Notes under the pieces: model-generated
Databases searched by the model: none
What the model saw: the letters and a program-made list of their open reading frames with translations, nothing else
What the model was told of the DNA's origin: nothing
Assembly (NCBI GenBank): GCA_012515085.1
Contig: JAAYZB010000136.1
Span: 1-8,745 of the forward strand
DNA: 8,745 nt
Direction of reading: 5' to 3'
Origin: Acholeplasmataceae bacterium
GTDB taxonomy: Bacteria; Bacillota_I; Bacilli_A; Izemoplasmatales; Hujiaoplasmataceae
Translations under genes and position numbers: made by a program
In this document: positions 6,529 through 8,745 of the stretch, piece after piece
How positions within the stretch are numbered: position 1 is the first letter of the stretch
How the letters are laid out: every line of letters begins with the position of its first letter

Positions 6529-7395
6529 ATGGGACTTGTATCGTTAGAACAAATGTGCTTGAAAGCGTATCAAAACGGCTATGCCGTTCCTCAGATCAAC
6601 ATCAACAATCTCGAATGGACCAAAGCGGTGCTGCAAGTGGCCGAAGAATTGAAATCCCCGGTCATCTTAGGTGTTTCCGAAGGCGCCGCGAAGTATATGG
6701 CTGGCTACAAGGTTGTCGCAGACATGGTCAAAGCGATGGTCGATTCGATGAAAATAACCGTGCCGGTTTGTCTACACCTGGACCACGGCACCTTTGAAGG
6801 GTCATTGATGGCTATTGCCGGCGGATTCTCCTCGATCATGTTTGATGGATCAAAATACGCGATTGATGAAAATATTGAAAAGACAAAAGAGCTTGTTGCC
6901 ATTTCGAAAAAAATGGGACTCTCAATCGAAGCGGAAGTCGGTGCGATCGGCGGCGAAGAAGACGGTGTGATCGGCGGTGGTGAAGTCGCGGATCCAGCAG
7001 AATGCAAACAAATCGCGGATCTCGGCGTGACGATCCTCGCAGCCGGTATCGGGAATATTCACGGCAAATATCCCGAGAACTGGAAAGGCCTGAATTTCGA
7101 CGTTTTAGCGAAAATAGACGAAATCACCAAAGGCGTACCGCTCGTCCTTCATGGCGGATCCGGCATTCCCGAAGAGATGATAAAAAAAGCCATCACTCTC
7201 GGCGTGTCCAAAATCAACGTGAACACGGAATGCCAAGTGGTCTTTGCGGCGGCGACAAGAAAGTATATTGAAGAAGGCAAGGACAGGCAGGGCAAGGGTT
7301 TTGATCCCCGCAAACTGCTTGCGCCTGGGGTGGAAGCCATCAAAGCCGCAGTCAAAGAAAAAATGGAATTGTTTGGATCGGCTAACCAAGCCTAA
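6529..7395 (+). CDS. fba: Class II fructose-bisphosphate aldolase
   Basis: The 288-residue cytoplasmic enzyme reversibly splits fructose 1,6-bisphosphate into glyceraldehyde 3-phosphate and dihydroxyacetone phosphate in glycolysis and gluconeogenesis. HLDHG (83-87) supplies the catalytic Asp (D85) and a zinc ligand (H86). NIHGKY (176-181) and LHGGSG (207-212) give zinc ligands H178 and H208. The EAEVG--GGEED segment (134-145) and INVNTE near 225 are further class II signatures. The N-terminal GYAVPQININNLEW and VILGVSEGAAKYM segments place it with the roughly 285-residue Firmicutes aldolases rather than the longer E. coli type. Related class II enzymes cleave tagatose-bisphosphate, but the close match to Bacillus-type Fba and the lone-gene context favour fructose-bisphosphate. 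It has its own promoter and a strong terminator 5 nt after the stop. Confidence 0.96.
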   Translation: MGLVSLEQMCLKAYQNGYAVPQININNLEWTKAVLQVAEELKSPVILGVSEGAAKYMAGYKVVADMVKAMVDSMKITVPVCLHLDHGTFEGSLMAIAGGFSSIMFDGSKYAIDENIEKTKELVAISKKMGLSIEAEVGAIGGEEDGVIGGGEVADPAECKQIADLGVTILAAGIGNIHGKYPENWKGLNFDVLAKIDEITKGVPLVLHGGSGIPEEMIKKAITLGVSKINVNTECQVVFAAATRKYIEEGKDRQGKGFDPRKLLAPGVEAIKAAVKEKMELFGSANQA

Positions 7396-7400
7396 AAAGG

Positions 7401-7427
7401 AAAACCACAAGCCTCTTGTGGTTTTTG
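7401..7427 (+). terminator. Rho-independent terminator after fba
   Basis: An 11-bp perfect stem, AAAACCACAAG (7401-7411) with CTTGTGGTTTT (7415-7425), has a tight CCT loop and finishes in a T-run. The stem begins 5 nt after the fba stop. It closes the fba transcript but sits only about 38 nt before the next start codon. Confidence 0.92.
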
Positions 7428-7463
7428 TATCCAAGGCAAAAAAGAAAGGACAACCATCACTCT

Positions 7464-8054
7464 ATGGAACGTATCACCAGAGAATTCTTGGCCTGGAATA
7501 AGGAAAATGTTGATTTTTATCAAGAACTTCAAGAACACGACACCAGCCTATATACGCGATTTCAACCGGTTTATGAAGTGCTTCGATTTTTAGCGAGTGA
7601 ACAGGTGAGTGAAAATCATAGTTTGTCCATAGACGAAGAAAAGATAATGAGTGTCGGACTGGAGTATTTGCATGACCAATTCTCAACCTGCAAATTGTAT
7701 CTCGAGAGTTTCTTTCAAAACGACTTTCATCGGTTCATCGTTTATGACAGAGTCGTGAGCGCCTTGTTGCTTTGTGAAGACATCCGCTATGAACTTTCGG
7801 ACAAAAACGACCAAAAACGGTTGGATGCGCTCGAGATGCTGATGGAGGAATTGGAATCTCTGTTGGAAGAAGAAAAGCCCCTGCCCGATAATTTCAAACT
7901 TTATCTCGATGATCAGTTACATCAGATCTTAGGCAGTCGGGCGGAAAAATTTTTAGGAATCATCGATATTTTTGTTAATATTGCGGAGACCTTGGGTCTT
8001 GATTTGGAAACGACTCCGGACAAAGTGATCGGAAAAGAAATCAAAGGAGAATAA
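7464..8054 (+). CDS. Unrecognised acidic, mostly helical cytoplasmic protein
   Basis: I do not recognise this 196-residue product. It has no signal peptide, membrane segment or known catalytic motif. It looks all-helical, with an N-terminal amphipathic stretch (about 5-45), a middle helical block rich in aromatics (62-112), and a highly acidic helix at about 118-138 (RLDALEMLMEELESLLEEE). ATG 7464 is the only sensible start; the frame extends upstream to 7416 but only through the fba terminator. AAAGGA (7445-7450) lies 13 nt before the ATG, longer than usual, so translation may be weak. The gene ends 2 nt before the TPR-like gene, so the two are likely co-transcribed. No clear promoter is visible in the 37 nt after the terminator. 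Codon use resembles its neighbours, arguing for a resident gene. Confidence 0.8.
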   Translation: MERITREFLAWNKENVDFYQELQEHDTSLYTRFQPVYEVLRFLASEQVSENHSLSIDEEKIMSVGLEYLHDQFSTCKLYLESFFQNDFHRFIVYDRVVSALLLCEDIRYELSDKNDQKRLDALEMLMEELESLLEEEKPLPDNFKLYLDDQLHQILGSRAEKFLGIIDIFVNIAETLGLDLETTPDKVIGKEIKGE

Positions 8055-8056
8055 CC

Positions 8057-8745
8057 ATGAATCGAAAAACGTATCTCATCACTCTGATTGCGATCGGAGT
8101 CATCTCGGTAGCTCTCATCGTTACCAATGCCATTTGGGCATACATCGACTGGATTTGGGTCTTTGTGATCGCCATGCTCGGATATATGTTCATACGTTAC
8201 CGTGTGAGTGGTCCAATCCAGATGTTTTCCACCAAGTTCAACATGATGGTCGATTACGACTTGGATGTGGAAGGTGCGGAAGCGATGGCAGAAACCGCCT
8301 TTAACAACGCGCCGACCAAAGGGGTCGGCACCTTATATCAAATGTATCTTGGTATGGCGAAATATTATGTTGGGAAATACGAAGAAGCGATCCGAATTTT
8401 CCATTTGATCGAACTCAAACGCTTGAACCCCGTCTATCACGTATTGGTATTCGCCTATACGGCATATGCGGCATTTGAACTGAATGATATGGATGAATTC
8501 AACCAATCGTTACAGCGAATCAAGGATATTCAACCGCGAATCACGCCGAAATATCGGCCCTTTGCGGCATCCTACGTCGAATTATTGGAAGCATTTGCCA
8601 ATATCGATGTATCACTCGATCAGTATAAAGAAATCATCGAAAAGCATTTCAGCCGCCAAGATGGTTATCCATCGACGGAACTGATCTATCATTACCGGAT
8701 GGCGCTTTACTATGAAAAAATAAACGATACCTTAGAAATGGATAA
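8057..8745 (+). CDS. Membrane-anchored TPR-like protein (partial, runs off the window)
   Basis: The frame opens at ATG 8057, 6 nt after AAAGGAGA (8043-8050), and stays open to the last base, giving 229 residues without a stop. Residues 5-25 and 30-47 form two hydrophobic helices joined by a short turn, so the N-terminus is probably a membrane hairpin. From about residue 88 the sequence falls into helix-turn-helix units of about 34 residues typical of tetratricopeptide repeats: 88-121 (with YYVGKYEEAI and a closing LNP), 127-160 (closing IQP), and weaker units at about 170-200 and from 206. Such repeats bind other proteins, so this may be a scaffold on the cytoplasmic face. It follows the acidic helical gene by 2 nt; the pair could work together. 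The family is not identified and the 3' end is missing. Confidence 0.8.
   Translation, partial: MNRKTYLITLIAIGVISVALIVTNAIWAYIDWIWVFVIAMLGYMFIRYRVSGPIQMFSTKFNMMVDYDLDVEGAEAMAETAFNNAPTKGVGTLYQMYLGMAKYYVGKYEEAIRIFHLIELKRLNPVYHVLVFAYTAYAAFELNDMDEFNQSLQRIKDIQPRITPKYRPFAASYVELLEAFANIDVSLDQYKEIIEKHFSRQDGYPSTELIYHYRMALYYEKINDTLEMD

Noticed and set aside
7416..7463. Upstream extension of the acidic helical gene
   Set aside because: This part is the right arm of the fba terminator and the spacer; no ribosome binding site precedes 7416.

Overview
The window reads as a chromosomal segment from a moderate-GC (mid-40s percent by eye) member of the Bacillota/Mycoplasmatota branch. Three things point there: strong AAGGAGG-type ribosome binding sites, compact operons with hairpin-plus-T-run terminators, and a Firmicutes-type class II fructose-bisphosphate aldolase lying a few genes downstream of CTP synthase. 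TGA closes at least two genes (tldD and the transporter), so the organism does not use the Mycoplasma/Spiroplasma code. An Izemoplasma-, Acholeplasma- or Erysipelotrichia-like lineage is possible, but the sequence alone does not settle this.

Layout, left to right. (1) Bases 1-141 are the last 46 codons of pyrG, followed by a strong terminator. (2) A consensus promoter drives a three-gene peptidase operon: an M32 (Taq-type) metallocarboxypeptidase, then tldD and tldE, the two subunits of the TldD/TldE peptidase. The gaps are 3 nt and a 4-nt overlap, and the operon ends at a symmetrical terminator. (3) A 450-nt gap carries no intact gene. It holds what looks like the remains of a minus-strand coding sequence (4698-4856), a near-perfect 18-bp palindrome, and the promoter of the next gene. 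(4) A YfcC/ArcD-type 12-14-helix membrane transporter of unknown substrate follows. (5) fba, with its own promoter and terminator, comes next. (6) The window ends with two unrecognised genes in tandem: a small acidic helical protein and a membrane-anchored TPR-like protein cut by the window edge.

Taken together, the M32 carboxypeptidase, TldD/TldE and perhaps the transporter suggest peptide breakdown and handling of the released amino acids or ions; this is inference from families and adjacency. pyrG and fba are housekeeping anchors. In Bacillus they are separated only by spo0F, whereas here the peptidase/transporter block lies between them and no spo0F is visible. No tRNA, rRNA, CRISPR array, insertion sequence or phage gene was seen. 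I do not see a clearly new system. The features most worth a second look are the minus-strand relic, the palindrome upstream of the transporter, the very short leader of the peptidase operon, and the uncharacterised gene pair after fba.
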